NCBI RefSeq assembly: GCF_011074795.1
Contig: NZ_JAAMPF010000016.1
Coordinates: forward strand, 1-64,000
Source: Marinobacter salicampi
GTDB lineage: Bacteria; Pseudomonadota; Gammaproteobacteria; Pseudomonadales; Oleiphilaceae
Direction of reading: 5' to 3'
DNA: 64,000 bases
The notes beneath the pieces were generated by a model. The model was not told the DNA's origin. It did no database searches and worked only from the letters and a program-made list of their open reading frames with translations. Position numbers and translations under genes: made by a program. Positions 34,734 to 44,499 of this stretch are shown in pieces. Within the stretch, counting starts at the first letter, position 1; each line of letters begins with the position of its first letter.

Positions 34734-36097
34734 TGAAGCAATATTGGGAAAACCTAGATCCGAAGCACAAGCAGTGGGCCGTCATGGGGCTCTCTATTAT
34801 TGGTCTGGTGTTTGTTGTCAGTCTCTTTGTCGGTGAGGCAGAGCAAAAGTACGGCGGTAGAGGTAACCAAGAGGTTGTCCGAAACGTTCTTAATGAACGG
34901 ACCTCTCGGGACATAGGCATCGATGCTATGGCCTCCCGGCTTCGAGCACTCGAAGAAAATCTTCGCAACCGTAGTGATGAGCTTACTGAAACCAGAAGCA
35001 AGCTGGAGGAGACCCGAAATTCCGTTGGGGTTGGCAAGGATGTGGCGAGACAGCTTGCGTCTTTAAAAGAGGAAGTTTCACGTATCCGAGAAGAAAAGCA
35101 GCAAACCTCGAAGGAGCTGGAAACGCTGCAGCGTGACATTAAAGAGGGCAACCTTGATATGCCGCGCCTCCAGGGCGACGGCCAGCCTAAGGATACTGTT
35201 AATCCGATCGGTACCGATGACCTGGTTACGAACTATGCAGACAGCACCGAACCAGCAGACCGCGACACGAATAGCTCGTTCAGGTCCGCACCGGTTCCTC
35301 AATTTGGTGACAGTCGCCGCAACGGGGGCGGGGGGCAGGGGAGCAGTCAGGGCGACCAGGTATCTGACGCAGCTCCAAGCCGAAACCTGAAAATGACAAC
35401 TGTCTCTGAGGCAAAGACTCCTGAGCCCTCAGAGTCAAGCGATGATGCCGAAGGCAAAGGTACAGGAATATACATTCCATCTGCCTCCCTTCTATCTGGA
35501 ACCTTGATGACAGGTCTTGACGCACCGACTGGGCAGGGCGCTCGCCGCGATCCTTTCCCGGTCGTCGTTCGCCTTCAGAAAGACGCAATTCTCCCCAACG
35601 ACTACTCAGCTGATGTTAAGGGCTGCATGGCCATTCTGTCAGGCTTCGGTGACCTCTCCAGCGAAAGGGTCTACCTGAGAACTGAGGGGATCTCATGCAT
35701 TCGTAACGATGGCAAAAGTATTGAAGCGAGACTCAGCGGTTACGCCGTTGGTGAGGATGGGAAAGCAGGGGTTCGATCCCGCCTGGTGACGAAACAGGGT
35801 GCTCTTGTAGGGCGCAGCATGGTGGCAGGGTTCTTCGGTGGTGTCAGCCAGGCATTCAACGTGAGCCCGGTACCGACGATCAATACAACGGGCAACCAGC
35901 AAAACGTTCAGTACCTTGACGCGTTTTCAGATCAAGCCGTACAGGGCGGGCTCGTAGGCGGTGCCAGCAATGCGCTCGAAAAGGTCGCAGATTTCTGGTT
36001 GAAGATGGCTGATTCGATGTTCCCGGTCCTGGAAATGGATGCCGGGCGTCAGATGGATATTGTCTTGGTTAAAGGCGCTGAGCTGAAGCTGCAATAA
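34733..36097 (+). CDS. traB: TraB, VirB10-like core protein
   Basis: The 454-residue protein has a short cytoplasmic N-terminus, a membrane helix (about residues 16-37), a coiled coil (about 60-140), a Pro-rich stretch, and a C-terminal VirB10-like beta-barrel domain ending MDIVLVKGAELKL. It spans the periplasm to link inner- and outer-membrane parts. GGAGG precedes the ATG. Confidence 0.9.
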   Translation: MKQYWENLDPKHKQWAVMGLSIIGLVFVVSLFVGEAEQKYGGRGNQEVVRNVLNERTSRDIGIDAMASRLRALEENLRNRSDELTETRSKLEETRNSVGVGKDVARQLASLKEEVSRIREEKQQTSKELETLQRDIKEGNLDMPRLQGDGQPKDTVNPIGTDDLVTNYADSTEPADRDTNSSFRSAPVPQFGDSRRNGGGGQGSSQGDQVSDAAPSRNLKMTTVSEAKTPEPSESSDDAEGKGTGIYIPSASLLSGTLMTGLDAPTGQGARRDPFPVVVRLQKDAILPNDYSADVKGCMAILSGFGDLSSERVYLRTEGISCIRNDGKSIEARLSGYAVGEDGKAGVRSRLVTKQGALVGRSMVAGFFGGVSQAFNVSPVPTINTTGNQQNVQYLDAFSDQAVQGGLVGGASNALEKVADFWLKMADSMFPVLEMDAGRQMDIVLVKGAELKLQ

Positions 36098-36114
36098 ACG
36101 TGGAGATTCGCAAA

Positions 36115-36756
36115 ATGAAGAAGTTAAGAAATATTGCATTGGTTGTCGGACTTTCAGCGCTTACTGGCTGCTCAGCTATAGGCATGGGGGAGTCAGAATT
36201 TTCCTGTTCCGGAATTCCGGAAAAAAGAGGGTGCATGAGCGCTCGTGACGTCTACGAGGCCACTGCCAATGGCGGGAGCATTTACGACAGAAACTATTCG
36301 TCGAATGTTGAACAAACTGAGGCTGTTTCTGATGCTGGCTCCGTCTCTCAATTCAGGAGCAAAGAGGAGCGGCTGTCTGGGAAGAAAGCCGACCGAAACA
36401 GCGACAGTTCAACTCGTGTAGAGAGAATTGTTCGCAAAGTTGAAGATCGCTATGTGGCTCCCAGTACGCCGAACAAACCCGTGCCTGTGCGGACGCCGGC
36501 TCAAGTAATGCGCGTGTGGATCGCTCCGTGGGAAGACAAGAACGCAAATCTTAAGGTGTCCTCTTACGTGTTCACTGAGATCGAAAAGCGCAGGTGGATG
36601 TATGACATGCGCGGTGTTGCGCGGGGGGAAAGTATTCAGCCTCTTCAAATGATGCAGCCAGATCCACAGGGTCAGCCAGACGCCCGGCCAGGCCAGAACA
36701 GAAACGCACCCTCCTACGAGAACGCTCTCCCTGGTGGATTTAGCGGCAATCACTAA
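36115..36756 (+). CDS. traV: TraV, VirB7-like lipoprotein
   Basis: The 213-residue product has a lipoprotein signal (MKKLRNIALVVGLSALTGC, Cys 19) and the TraV Cys-rich early segment (SEFSCSGIPEKRGCMSARDVY). It anchors the outer-membrane core. GGAG precedes the ATG. The C-terminus is Pro/Gln/Asn-rich. Confidence 0.88.
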   Translation: MKKLRNIALVVGLSALTGCSAIGMGESEFSCSGIPEKRGCMSARDVYEATANGGSIYDRNYSSNVEQTEAVSDAGSVSQFRSKEERLSGKKADRNSDSSTRVERIVRKVEDRYVAPSTPNKPVPVRTPAQVMRVWIAPWEDKNANLKVSSYVFTEIEKRRWMYDMRGVARGESIQPLQMMQPDPQGQPDARPGQNRNAPSYENALPGGFSGNH

Positions 36757-36768
36757 AAACTCAGTTTT

Positions 36769-36797
36769 GTAAGAAAAAAAGCAGTTACTCGGAAAAG
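36769..36797 (+). promoter_or_regulatory. Shared A-tract element upstream of the pilin gene
   Basis: GTAAGAAAAAAAGCAGTTACTC followed by GGAAAAG, as in the copies at 56.3 and 63.9 kb. A -10-like TAACAT follows 35 bases after GCAG. Confidence 0.55.
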
Positions 36798-36882
36798 TTT
36801 TGACTGTGACATACCTAACATAGTCAGTACGAACTAAGTGGCAACCAAATTACCCATTCAAGTAAAGGTCAGGAGTAGCACG

Positions 36883-37254
36883 ATGACACACAATCACGAA
36901 ACCAACTTCAACAAGACAGCAGTGTTCGCGTTCGCGCTGGTGGCTGCGGTCGCATTTGCCATTGTTCCGGATAGCGCATTGGCGGGAACGGGTGGTGCAT
37001 CGTTCGATCCGGTCTGGACTGACCTGAAAGAATGGATGCAGGGCACTCTCGGTCGAATAATCGCTGCAGCTATCGTCATCGTTGGCATCATTGCTGGTGT
37101 TGCCCGCCAGAGCCTCATGGCATTTGCCATCGGTCTATTTGGTGGCTTCGGACTGTACTACACCCCAGACGTTCTGGAGAACATTGTTACCGCCACTATT
37201 GCCCACGCCGATAAGGCAAACACTGCGGTAATGATGATCAGCAACGGTCTGTAA
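36883..37254 (+). CDS. traA: TraA-like pilin
   Basis: The 123-residue prepilin has a long N-terminal signal region ending near ALAGTGG (about residue 37), a short soluble part, then two membrane helices separated by a basic/polar loop (about residues 56-75 and 84-103). This is the layout of F-type propilin. CAGGAG precedes the ATG. It is the last gene before a strong terminator, so pilin RNA may be made separately from its own A-tract promoter. Confidence 0.8.
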   Translation: MTHNHETNFNKTAVFAFALVAAVAFAIVPDSALAGTGGASFDPVWTDLKEWMQGTLGRIIAAAIVIVGIIAGVARQSLMAFAIGLFGGFGLYYTPDVLENIVTATIAHADKANTAVMMISNGL

Positions 37255-37287
37255 ACATTTTTGTTGTCTAGCTTTGAGCCGTAGCTT

Positions 37288-37313
37288 TGCCCCGCCGAGC
37301 GGGGCCTTTTTTT
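37288..37313 (+). terminator. Strong terminator after traA
   Basis: CCCCGC-CGA-GCGGGG followed by CC and seven T residues. Confidence 0.9.
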
Positions 37314-37318
37314 GATTG

Positions 37319-37345
37319 GTCAAAAATTTAGCATCTATTCGCAGT
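37319..37345 (+). promoter_or_regulatory. Shared A-tract element upstream of the barrel protein gene
   Basis: GGTCAAAAATTTAGCATCTATTC, with -10-like TATAGAT 33 bases after GCATC. Confidence 0.55.
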
Positions 37346-37427
37346 TGCATTTTTGAAACCTCATATAGATTTGTTTTCGACAGCCACAAACGATGGCTTC
37401 AAACCCCACCGCAACCGGAGTTTTACA

Positions 37428-38009
37428 TTGAAAAAAGTATCAGCTTTAGCCGCAGTCGTTTTGGTATCAGGTTTTGGTGCGTGCGCAGCTAGCGCTCAGG
37501 AAAAGTCCTTTACAGAAGGACTCACTGACAATTGGCAGGAACGCTCCTATGCCCAGATCAAACTGGGTTTTGCAGACCTCGGCCTGTCAGACGATGCCAT
37601 GACCCTTACCGGTACCTACGGTATTGAACTGGCCCATATTCACCCTCAGCTTTCTGCAGAAGCAGACCTGCTTCTGACTGTTGCTGATGCCGAAAGCAAG
37701 ATCTCCCATTACTGGGGTAGCACTACGGTAGAAGCCAGCGTCTTCGGCATGGGTGGCTACCTGGTTGGTAGCTATGACCAGTTGCCTATCGAAAACCTCG
37801 TTCCTTATGTGCGTATTGGTATCGCTTATACCAGTGCGGAAATTAAAGCCTCGAACGGCGGGGCAAGCGCTGGCGGCGACGATAGTACCTTCGGCCTGGG
37901 CTATGGTATCGGTGCGAGATATAACTTGAACAGCCAGTTTGGCGTGGTCGCAGAATTCAGCTCGACCGAGTACGACGTATTGAACGTTGGTGCTCACTAC
38001 AAGTTCTAA
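37428..38009 (+). CDS. Outer-membrane beta-barrel protein
   Basis: A TTG start (GGAG upstream) gives 193 residues with a signal peptide ending near CAASAQ. The mature part shows alternating short strands, each with aromatic or small residues, and ends with a C-terminal Phe (NVGAHYKF), the pattern of eight-stranded OmpA/OmpW-like or porin-family barrels. It is not a known component of F-type systems, yet sits between traA and the giant Ig-like protein under its own A-tract promoter. Possible roles are surface exclusion or recipient contact, but neither is shown. Confidence 0.65.
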   Translation: MKKVSALAAVVLVSGFGACAASAQEKSFTEGLTDNWQERSYAQIKLGFADLGLSDDAMTLTGTYGIELAHIHPQLSAEADLLLTVADAESKISHYWGSTTVEASVFGMGGYLVGSYDQLPIENLVPYVRIGIAYTSAEIKASNGGASAGGDDSTFGLGYGIGARYNLNSQFGVVAEFSSTEYDVLNVGAHYKF

Positions 38010-38025
38010 ATTTCAAGCGATGACA

Positions 38026-38053
38026 AAAACCCTGCCATAGTGCGGGGTTTTTT
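38026..38053 (+). terminator. Terminator after the barrel protein gene
   Basis: AACCCTGC and GCGGGGTTTTTT form a stem with a short loop and a T tract. Confidence 0.85.
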
Positions 38054-38078
38054 GTGGCCGGCACAAAAGTGTCGTTTT

Positions 38079-38109
38079 GTTCAAAAAAGAGCATCCACTT
38101 CAGACAATC
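38079..38109 (+). promoter_or_regulatory. Shared A-tract element upstream of the giant gene
   Basis: GTTCAAAAAAGAGCATCCACTTC, one of the best matches to the consensus, with TAACAA 28 bases after GCATC. It lies about 85 bases before the start. Confidence 0.65.
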
Positions 38110-38170
38110 AACTGCCCCTAACAACGAGAATCAGCCACATCTAAAGAATTAACTTACTCAGGTGTGCGTG

Positions 38171-41100
38171 ATGGATCGACGTTTCTTAACGATGATTTTG
38201 GGTCTTTTGCTGGCGATTTTTTCTTTCGCTGCCATTGCCGACACTGAAGCTCCAGAATTAACCCCCGAGCCTGAGATTCCAGATGTCATAAGGGATCTTT
38301 CTCCACTGATTTTCCGGGCTGTAGATAACGTAGATCCGGAGCCCGAGCTAGAGGGCGTCACGCTTCGCAACGATAAGGGAGAGACCGTTTCGGGTATAAA
38401 AACCGAATGGGGCGTTCGGTGTCCTGCTGGGTTTAGCCCTGTAGACGCTGAGACTTGCCAAAAAATAACTCTCAAGCCGAAACAAAGCGTTTGCCAGGAT
38501 GGGTTTAGCCTTACCCAGTCAAGCGAATACCTCGATGTGTGCCATCAAGTCACTACTCTTGAAGCAGAGGCTGCGTGTTCAGCTGGGTACGTACTGAAAC
38601 CTGATGGCGCTACCTGTACCAAAACAGAAACAAAGGAACCTTCCCCGGTATGTGATCCTGGTTGGACAGTCATTGGAGATAGCTGTCAGCAAACGATAAC
38701 GCAAGCCGCGAGTATTAAGTGCCCAACAGGATATACGGATGTTGGGGCTGGCCAATGTGAAAAGTCGAGCTTCGTTGAGCCGTCACAAGAGTGTCCGGCA
38801 GGCTCAGACGAGATTGATGGAATGTGTAGTAGCCTCGAAGTTGCGCCTGCCGAATTGGGCTGTAAGCCCGGCTCAACGCATACCACTGATGGTCTATACA
38901 ACGGCACATGCAGGTACCCCGCTGGCCTGTATGAATCGTGGTATCCGCCTACCTATAACCTGGATTGCAAATCTGGTTATGACGAGCTCAATAAGGGGTG
39001 TTACAGGGAAGTAAAACCTAACAGCTGTAAGTGGGGGTCTTTTATTTCCGCTCGTTATTTTAGCGGAGATGGATACGAGTGTGTTTACGCTCCCAGGGAA
39101 AGGCAAAGCACTGGCTACATGAGTGGGACACAATACCAGTGCCGGGACGGGAGCGGAGTGTGGAAAAACACATTCGGCGGCAATCCCGGAACCTCCCTGC
39201 ATTTTGCTCAGATTACCGGTTCTTACGGTACGCGAACTTGTGTTAACACAAGCCATCATTTCAACTGTCCGGCAGGCTACTCAGGCTCACAGGGGTGGTG
39301 TAGGGCAAATACTCCAGCCCGAGCAGGTATCTCAAGAGAATGGTACACCTGCCAAGGTTATAACACTGAGTACAAAAACGGGGTTTGCTGGACCACTAGT
39401 GAGTCAGTTCCTTACGAATGTCTCGATGGCGAAAAAAACCCTGAAGCTACAAAAGAAAACTGTTCTTATAACTGGATGACCGGGGGTCAGACTTGCAGGG
39501 ATGTCTGGGACAATAAACACCCTGAGGCCTGCATGAGTGGGACGATGGTTGCAAAAGGGACGCAGTGTCCCTCAGGGTATGAGTTTGATGGTACAGACGC
39601 GGTCTGCGGCTCCGAAACAAAGACTGCGGCAGCGGAAAGTTGCCCAAGCGGCTACACAAATGCGGGAGGTATCTGTGCTAGGTCTGAGGTCTTTGACGCT
39701 CAGGTAAGTTGCCCTTCGGATTTTGAGCGAGTCGGAAACTCTTGTGTTGCAACTACCACAATGCCCTTAGAGCAGTGTGCTAACGGGTTTAGCCTGGTTG
39801 GTGACAGCTGTGTTAGGTCAACGCAGATTTCCGCAGAGAAGGTATACGTCTGTCCTTTAGACATGCTTCCGCAATATTGTCAGAAGCCCAACTCTCTGTT
39901 CCCTCTATACGGAGCAAACCCAGACGACGTGAATCTCTCCGTTGCGGAGCAAGAACAGGCGTGTAGTAGGTACATCGAGTATTCTGCCAGCCCAGCATCA
40001 TTCACACCTATAAATTCCGACACGACGTGTACAATTCCATACTCCCAGACAAGCCAGGCTGGGGTTGAGCCTCACTGGAATATCGTAGGTCATGATGAAT
40101 CAGCACCGATCGAGACATACTCTTCGTGCCCCACAGGTTATTCGCGTGAAAATAACGGCGGGGAAGTGTTTTGCGATAAAACTGACGTAATACCAGCTTG
40201 CCCTGATGGGTATTCCGCCGATGGAAACCAGTGTGTTGCTTCAGAATCACTGCCTTTGGACATTCAGTGCCCAGACGGCTACCGCGTCAGTGGCGAGAGT
40301 TGCGTTTATTCCGACACTCAACCTGTCGAATACAGCTGCCCTGAAGGGCAAACTCTTAGGGGGTCCAGTTGCGTTGAAATCACCTTCAGTGATACCTGGG
40401 TAGAGGGCCAAGGATGTGCCGATGGTTCCATTGTCGTGGGAGGTGAGTGTGTATCGAAAGACTTCGCTACCTCCGCGATGTCCTGCCCTGATGGCTTCGA
40501 TATGCAAAGTGGTGGGTGCAAACGTACTGACCAAACGCACGTTGATCTTTCCTGCGGAGATTCATCATGGAATCTTCAGTCAACGACGTGTTGGAGAACG
40601 ATCAGTGAGCCGTCGTTTGAGCAATGTCCAGGTGGCGATTGGATAATCGAAGGCGACGGGTGCGTACAAACGATCGTAGACGAGGCGCGACGAGTTTGCC
40701 CAGAGGGCTTTACTCAATCTTCTGCCTACTACGATGAGTGCGTGAAGGAAGAAATGGTAGATGGAATTCAGGGCGACCTTCTGACCGTCACCCTTCCAAA
40801 GGTCTGGCCTGGGAGCTACACGCTCGATCTAACTGTGCGGGACCGATCTGGCAACAGCAATTCTGAGTTGTTCGATATCAACTATCAGCCTCAATCTCTT
40901 GCGCTCCGTGACGGTGCCGCAAAGCTGAACGTTCCAGCAGTCATGCACGCCTTTACGTGGAAAGACGGCGCAGCAACTCTCGTAACAGAGCCTGTAAAGA
41001 TCGACGGTATCCTTTTAGAAGAAGTTCGCCCTGTTTATGCAGGTGTAGCGGCAGACGCGGAGTCCGGATACAGCATTGCTGGAATCGATATAGCTCCGGG

Positions 41101-44100
41101 GGAGTACAAACAGGTAATCAGTGCTTATGACTTCGGGCTCTTTAAAGGATCTCTTGAGCTTCCGATGTACCCCCTCTCTGGAGAGCCTTCTACTTCAGAT
41201 ATTGTGGTGTCTATTGGAGGCACAGGTGAGGCCGCATCCGTCATTAAGGTTGAGGCGTGGACATTCTCCGGTGAAGTAAATCCTGAGAAAGATACTGTCA
41301 TGCAGATTTTTGAAGAACTGAAAATCTCAGCAGTAACAAACGGGGAAACACCTTGTTCTCTTACAGGTCGCGAATACGTGGCCCAGACCGCGAGTGAGCT
41401 TGAAGATCCTTACTGTTTAATTGAGTGGTCGTCTGTCCCCGGCCCGATGAACGTGAGTGGGGAACCTCCCAGGATGGAAGGCCGATTTGATTATGACGGA
41501 GAAAAAGAAGCGGGTTTCATCGCGTATCTTGTTGACCGCAACGGTGCTCGTTTTGAGGTAGGCCGGGCATCAGCACCAGTCGAGGTGCAAAAGGCTATGG
41601 GCTCGTTCTCTTTTGAGTTTGCTAGAGATATCTCGACTGTTCTTCATACAGTTGAAGAGTTCAACGCAGAACTGAAGCAGGTCGAGGGCCCTGGCTGTAC
41701 TCTTACCACAGATGAAGACAGAGCCATCAAATACGCGCAAAACGGTTACATGGGCCGACTCTGCCATCTTGAGTGGTTTAACTTGCCCGGCACGCTGGCA
41801 CAGGCTCCTGAGAGTTCCAGCCCACGGCTGAACGGAAGAGTTTACAGCGCCGGACCCTACGATCTCGGATTCAGAGTATTCGCTTACACTTCTGTCGGGG
41901 TTCCGGTCCTTATTGCAGAGCAATCAGTGAGTTTTGAAGCCGTTGACCCCCCAAAACCTACTGTTGAGTTTCGTGATGGCAAAGAAATTGTCGATGGTTT
42001 GTATGAGGCCTATCTCGACGGAGGGCGCGTTGCGAGTGCTCTCATAAAAAGCAAGAACGCTGACCTTGCTGTAGTCCACGAAGCAAATAACGACGTGGTT
42101 GAAGAACGGCTGTTCGGGGCTTCACCTTGGAGCAGGGAGTTTTCTACCTACCAGCGTATTAAAAGTATCTCGACACAGCTTTGGCAGCGGGATACGCACT
42201 CAGTAACAGCTCGATATGTGGATCTGCCGGCTGTCATGGCCGGTGCGACAATAGAGACATTGTCAGTTCCGGATGAAACTATCGGGCCGGTTATGTATTC
42301 CGACGCAGACTATGTCTTAAACGATGATGTGATTCCGGTCAGCGTCCGAATTGGCCATATCTACCAGGATCAGATGCCTTATGATGCATCCATTATGGGC
42401 GAATGGCAGGTACGAATCGTTCGGCAAAAGACCTACGACACCTATGAGCCGGTCACCGACTGGAAAGACCACGACGGGGAAGGCAAGTCTAACCACACGA
42501 TTGCACTGACTGACATGGGCATTAAGGAGGGGTATGTCCGCCTTTATGCGCAGGCACGAGTTAAGAGCCCTGTACCTGAATACTCCCGAGTAGAGGTTTC
42601 CTCCCGTCCAGTGTTCTTGACAATTCTCTATGGTGGCGAGATTGACGCTGATATCGACGGGCGTCGGATTTCAGGCCCCGTACCTTTCAGAGGGGTGTTC
42701 AATCTTGACCTAAGCGATCGTGGACTTTTCCGTGCAATCGGTGACGTGACATGGGAAATGTCGACGGACGGAGGCGAAACTTGGGTAGAGCGAGAGAACA
42801 ATGCCCGGAATATGCAATATTTCGACATCACGCTCCAAGAGCCTGGCAAGTACATGCTCAAAGCAAAACTGAAGAACCGCAATTCTGGCGTAGCCAAAGA
42901 GACGACACCAATAGAGATAATTGCCTACCACAAGCCAGAAGTTCAGGTTGATTGGCGCAGCGATGTGTTCGTGGGAGACGAGGTCACACTGACAGCGAAT
43001 GTAACTATAAATGGTGAGGAAGTAGACGCGAGCGAAGTTGATATTGAGTGGTCGAACGATGCCGGTCAGACGTTCGAGGCTGGCGGATTTCAGCATGTAT
43101 TCGAGCGGACCACTGACCCAACTGAGCCCCGGCGTGAGCGCTGGGAAGTTCGGGTTAAGACGCCGATCGCCCCAGAGGATGATCCACTGGCATGGACCAT
43201 AGAAGACGGTTCCATTAGTTTCCGGGGAATCCGCGGCCCTAGGCTGTACATTCAAGGGCCTCGCGTCACTGAAGTTGGCAAGTCCTACGAGTTCAATATT
43301 TACAAAGGACTGCCGTACTCGCGCATGGAGTACGACATTAAAGGTTACTTCACTCTTCCTGATGGCACAGAGGTACATGGTGACAGCGTAATTTATACGC
43401 CTACGGAAGAAGACCTCGAAGAGCGTTACGTGAACCTGACCTACCATGGCTGGGTAGATGGTTGGAAAGAAATGGGGGCGGTGAACACCGACGATCACGC
43501 GTTGCGGGTCTGGGAGTATCGTTTCCCTGAGTTCATCATCTATGGAAGGTACAGCGCGGATGTGGCTCCTGTAGAAGCGACCTTATACGCTCGTCCCGAT
43601 AACATGAGCGGGCGTTTAGACGGCCCTGTTTACGAGTGGAGCATACCTGATGGGATCGAGATCATTGAAGACGGGAACCCGGTCGCAAGAAGGTTAGTTA
43701 TACCGGAAGCAGGAACCTACGAGATCGGGGTTACTGTGACTGACAGCAGAGGTAACCAGGGCGGAGTCACTGAAGTGATACAAGTGGGCGAGCCGGAGCC
43801 GTATAAGCTAAGCATGCGCCTGGTAGGCTCCAACGAATATAACCGCGCTCCATTCGAGATACTTGCCAGGCCTGACATGAGGGGCGGTCATCCGAGAGAC
43901 AAGGTTGTGGAATACAACTACACCGTAAATGGCGAGCCAATGAAGCTTGTGGGCCGATATGGTCAGACAGTTCTGGATGCAGGTGATCACACCGTCAGAC
44001 TGGAGATTGTCAGTGAGTTCGGTTTGACCGGAACGGTAGAGCAAACCGTATCGGTCTATGAAAACGAGCCGCCAGTGTGCGAACTGGAGATCTACGAGGG

Positions 44101-44374
44101 TACGTTCAACTATACGGTACGCAATGCTTGCAATGATCCAGATGGTTACGTGAAGAACTATAGGTGGTGGATTAACGATGAGCCCCTGGTACTGACCGGG
44201 TATCGAATCTCAATTCCGAAGAAGATCAACGGGGAGCAGATTACGATTAAGTCTATTGGTACCGATGACTCGGGATTGGACTCTGCATTACAGGAGACCC
44301 AGATCACAATGCCTGAACCGGAACCACCGGAACCAAAAGATCCACAAGAAGGCGACCAACAACCCGCCGAATAG
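38171..44374 (+). CDS. Giant secreted Cys-repeat and Ig/PKD-like protein, about 2067 residues
   Basis: A signal peptide (MDRRFLTMILGLLLAIFSFAAIAD) leads to a Cys-rich region with about 21 copies of a two-Cys repeat, C-[PA]-x-G-[YF]-x(5-8)-G-x-x-C-x-x-[TS], spaced by 20-50 residues and ending near residue 860. The C-terminal 1200 residues are acidic and beta-rich, with Ig-like or PKD/cadherin-like segments such as GTYEIGVTVTDSRGNQGG and a final IWINDEPL-like domain, and the end is Pro/Glu-rich. There is no membrane anchor. IncHI and IncA/C plasmids encode large Ig-like proteins that aid conjugation; this may be a counterpart with an added Cys-repeat stalk. The dsbC-like gene follows directly and would oxidise or isomerise its many disulfides. 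AGGTG precedes the chosen ATG; GTG at 38162 is an alternative. Confidence 0.75.
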   Translation: MDRRFLTMILGLLLAIFSFAAIADTEAPELTPEPEIPDVIRDLSPLIFRAVDNVDPEPELEGVTLRNDKGETVSGIKTEWGVRCPAGFSPVDAETCQKITLKPKQSVCQDGFSLTQSSEYLDVCHQVTTLEAEAACSAGYVLKPDGATCTKTETKEPSPVCDPGWTVIGDSCQQTITQAASIKCPTGYTDVGAGQCEKSSFVEPSQECPAGSDEIDGMCSSLEVAPAELGCKPGSTHTTDGLYNGTCRYPAGLYESWYPPTYNLDCKSGYDELNKGCYREVKPNSCKWGSFISARYFSGDGYECVYAPRERQSTGYMSGTQYQCRDGSGVWKNTFGGNPGTSLHFAQITGSYGTRTCVNTSHHFNCPAGYSGSQGWCRANTPARAGISREWYTCQGYNTEYKNGVCWTTSESVPYECLDGEKNPEATKENCSYNWMTGGQTCRDVWDNKHPEACMSGTMVAKGTQCPSGYEFDGTDAVCGSETKTAAAESCPSGYTNAGGICARSEVFDAQVSCPSDFERVGNSCVATTTMPLEQCANGFSLVGDSCVRSTQISAEKVYVCPLDMLPQYCQKPNSLFPLYGANPDDVNLSVAEQEQACSRYIEYSASPASFTPINSDTTCTIPYSQTSQAGVEPHWNIVGHDESAPIETYSSCPTGYSRENNGGEVFCDKTDVIPACPDGYSADGNQCVASESLPLDIQCPDGYRVSGESCVYSDTQPVEYSCPEGQTLRGSSCVEITFSDTWVEGQGCADGSIVVGGECVSKDFATSAMSCPDGFDMQSGGCKRTDQTHVDLSCGDSSWNLQSTTCWRTISEPSFEQCPGGDWIIEGDGCVQTIVDEARRVCPEGFTQSSAYYDECVKEEMVDGIQGDLLTVTLPKVWPGSYTLDLTVRDRSGNSNSELFDINYQPQSLALRDGAAKLNVPAVMHAFTWKDGAATLVTEPVKIDGILLEEVRPVYAGVAADAESGYSIAGIDIAPGEYKQVISAYDFGLFKGSLELPMYPLSGEPSTSDIVVSIGGTGEAASVIKVEAWTFSGEVNPEKDTVMQIFEELKISAVTNGETPCSLTGREYVAQTASELEDPYCLIEWSSVPGPMNVSGEPPRMEGRFDYDGEKEAGFIAYLVDRNGARFEVGRASAPVEVQKAMGSFSFEFARDISTVLHTVEEFNAELKQVEGPGCTLTTDEDRAIKYAQNGYMGRLCHLEWFNLPGTLAQAPESSSPRLNGRVYSAGPYDLGFRVFAYTSVGVPVLIAEQSVSFEAVDPPKPTVEFRDGKEIVDGLYEAYLDGGRVASALIKSKNADLAVVHEANNDVVEERLFGASPWSREFSTYQRIKSISTQLWQRDTHSVTARYVDLPAVMAGATIETLSVPDETIGPVMYSDADYVLNDDVIPVSVRIGHIYQDQMPYDASIMGEWQVRIVRQKTYDTYEPVTDWKDHDGEGKSNHTIALTDMGIKEGYVRLYAQARVKSPVPEYSRVEVSSRPVFLTILYGGEIDADIDGRRISGPVPFRGVFNLDLSDRGLFRAIGDVTWEMSTDGGETWVERENNARNMQYFDITLQEPGKYMLKAKLKNRNSGVAKETTPIEIIAYHKPEVQVDWRSDVFVGDEVTLTANVTINGEEVDASEVDIEWSNDAGQTFEAGGFQHVFERTTDPTEPRRERWEVRVKTPIAPEDDPLAWTIEDGSISFRGIRGPRLYIQGPRVTEVGKSYEFNIYKGLPYSRMEYDIKGYFTLPDGTEVHGDSVIYTPTEEDLEERYVNLTYHGWVDGWKEMGAVNTDDHALRVWEYRFPEFIIYGRYSADVAPVEATLYARPDNMSGRLDGPVYEWSIPDGIEIIEDGNPVARRLVIPEAGTYEIGVTVTDSRGNQGGVTEVIQVGEPEPYKLSMRLVGSNEYNRAPFEILARPDMRGGHPRDKVVEYNYTVNGEPMKLVGRYGQTVLDAGDHTVRLEIVSEFGLTGTVEQTVSVYENEPPVCELEIYEGTFNYTVRNACNDPDGYVKNYRWWINDEPLVLTGYRISIPKKINGEQITIKSIGTDDSGLDSALQETQITMPEPEPPEPKDPQEGDQQPAE

Positions 44375-44409
44375 AGCACCTGAATCTGTACATCAAACTA
44401 GTGTCGCGG

Positions 44410-44437
44410 TAGGCGCAGGGGAGGACTCCTGCGCCGC
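44410..44437 (+). terminator. Hairpin after the giant gene
   Basis: GGCGCAGG and CCTGCGCC form a perfect 8-bp stem with an 8-base loop. There is no T tract, so termination may be partial. Confidence 0.5.
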
Positions 44438-44461
44438 TGGGCCTTAACTTGAAGTAGAGGG

Positions 44462-44486
44462 TTGTTTTCGACATCAACCCTGTCCT
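44462..44486 (+). promoter_or_regulatory. Weak shared element upstream of dsbC
   Basis: TTGTTTTCGACATCAACCCTG matches the GACATC variant of the element; the A tract is replaced by T residues. It is about 79 bases before the start. Confidence 0.3.
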
Positions 44487-44499
44487 TTCTTTTCCGCCG

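Noticed and set aside
42710..43498. Long minus-strand frame (262 codons) inside the giant gene
   Set aside because: It is a shadow of the plus-strand gene; its product has no domain and the plus frame continues through it.
44462..44486. Strong member of the A-tract regulon before dsbC
   Set aside because: The A tract is absent and only ACATCAACC matches; retained only as a weak copy.
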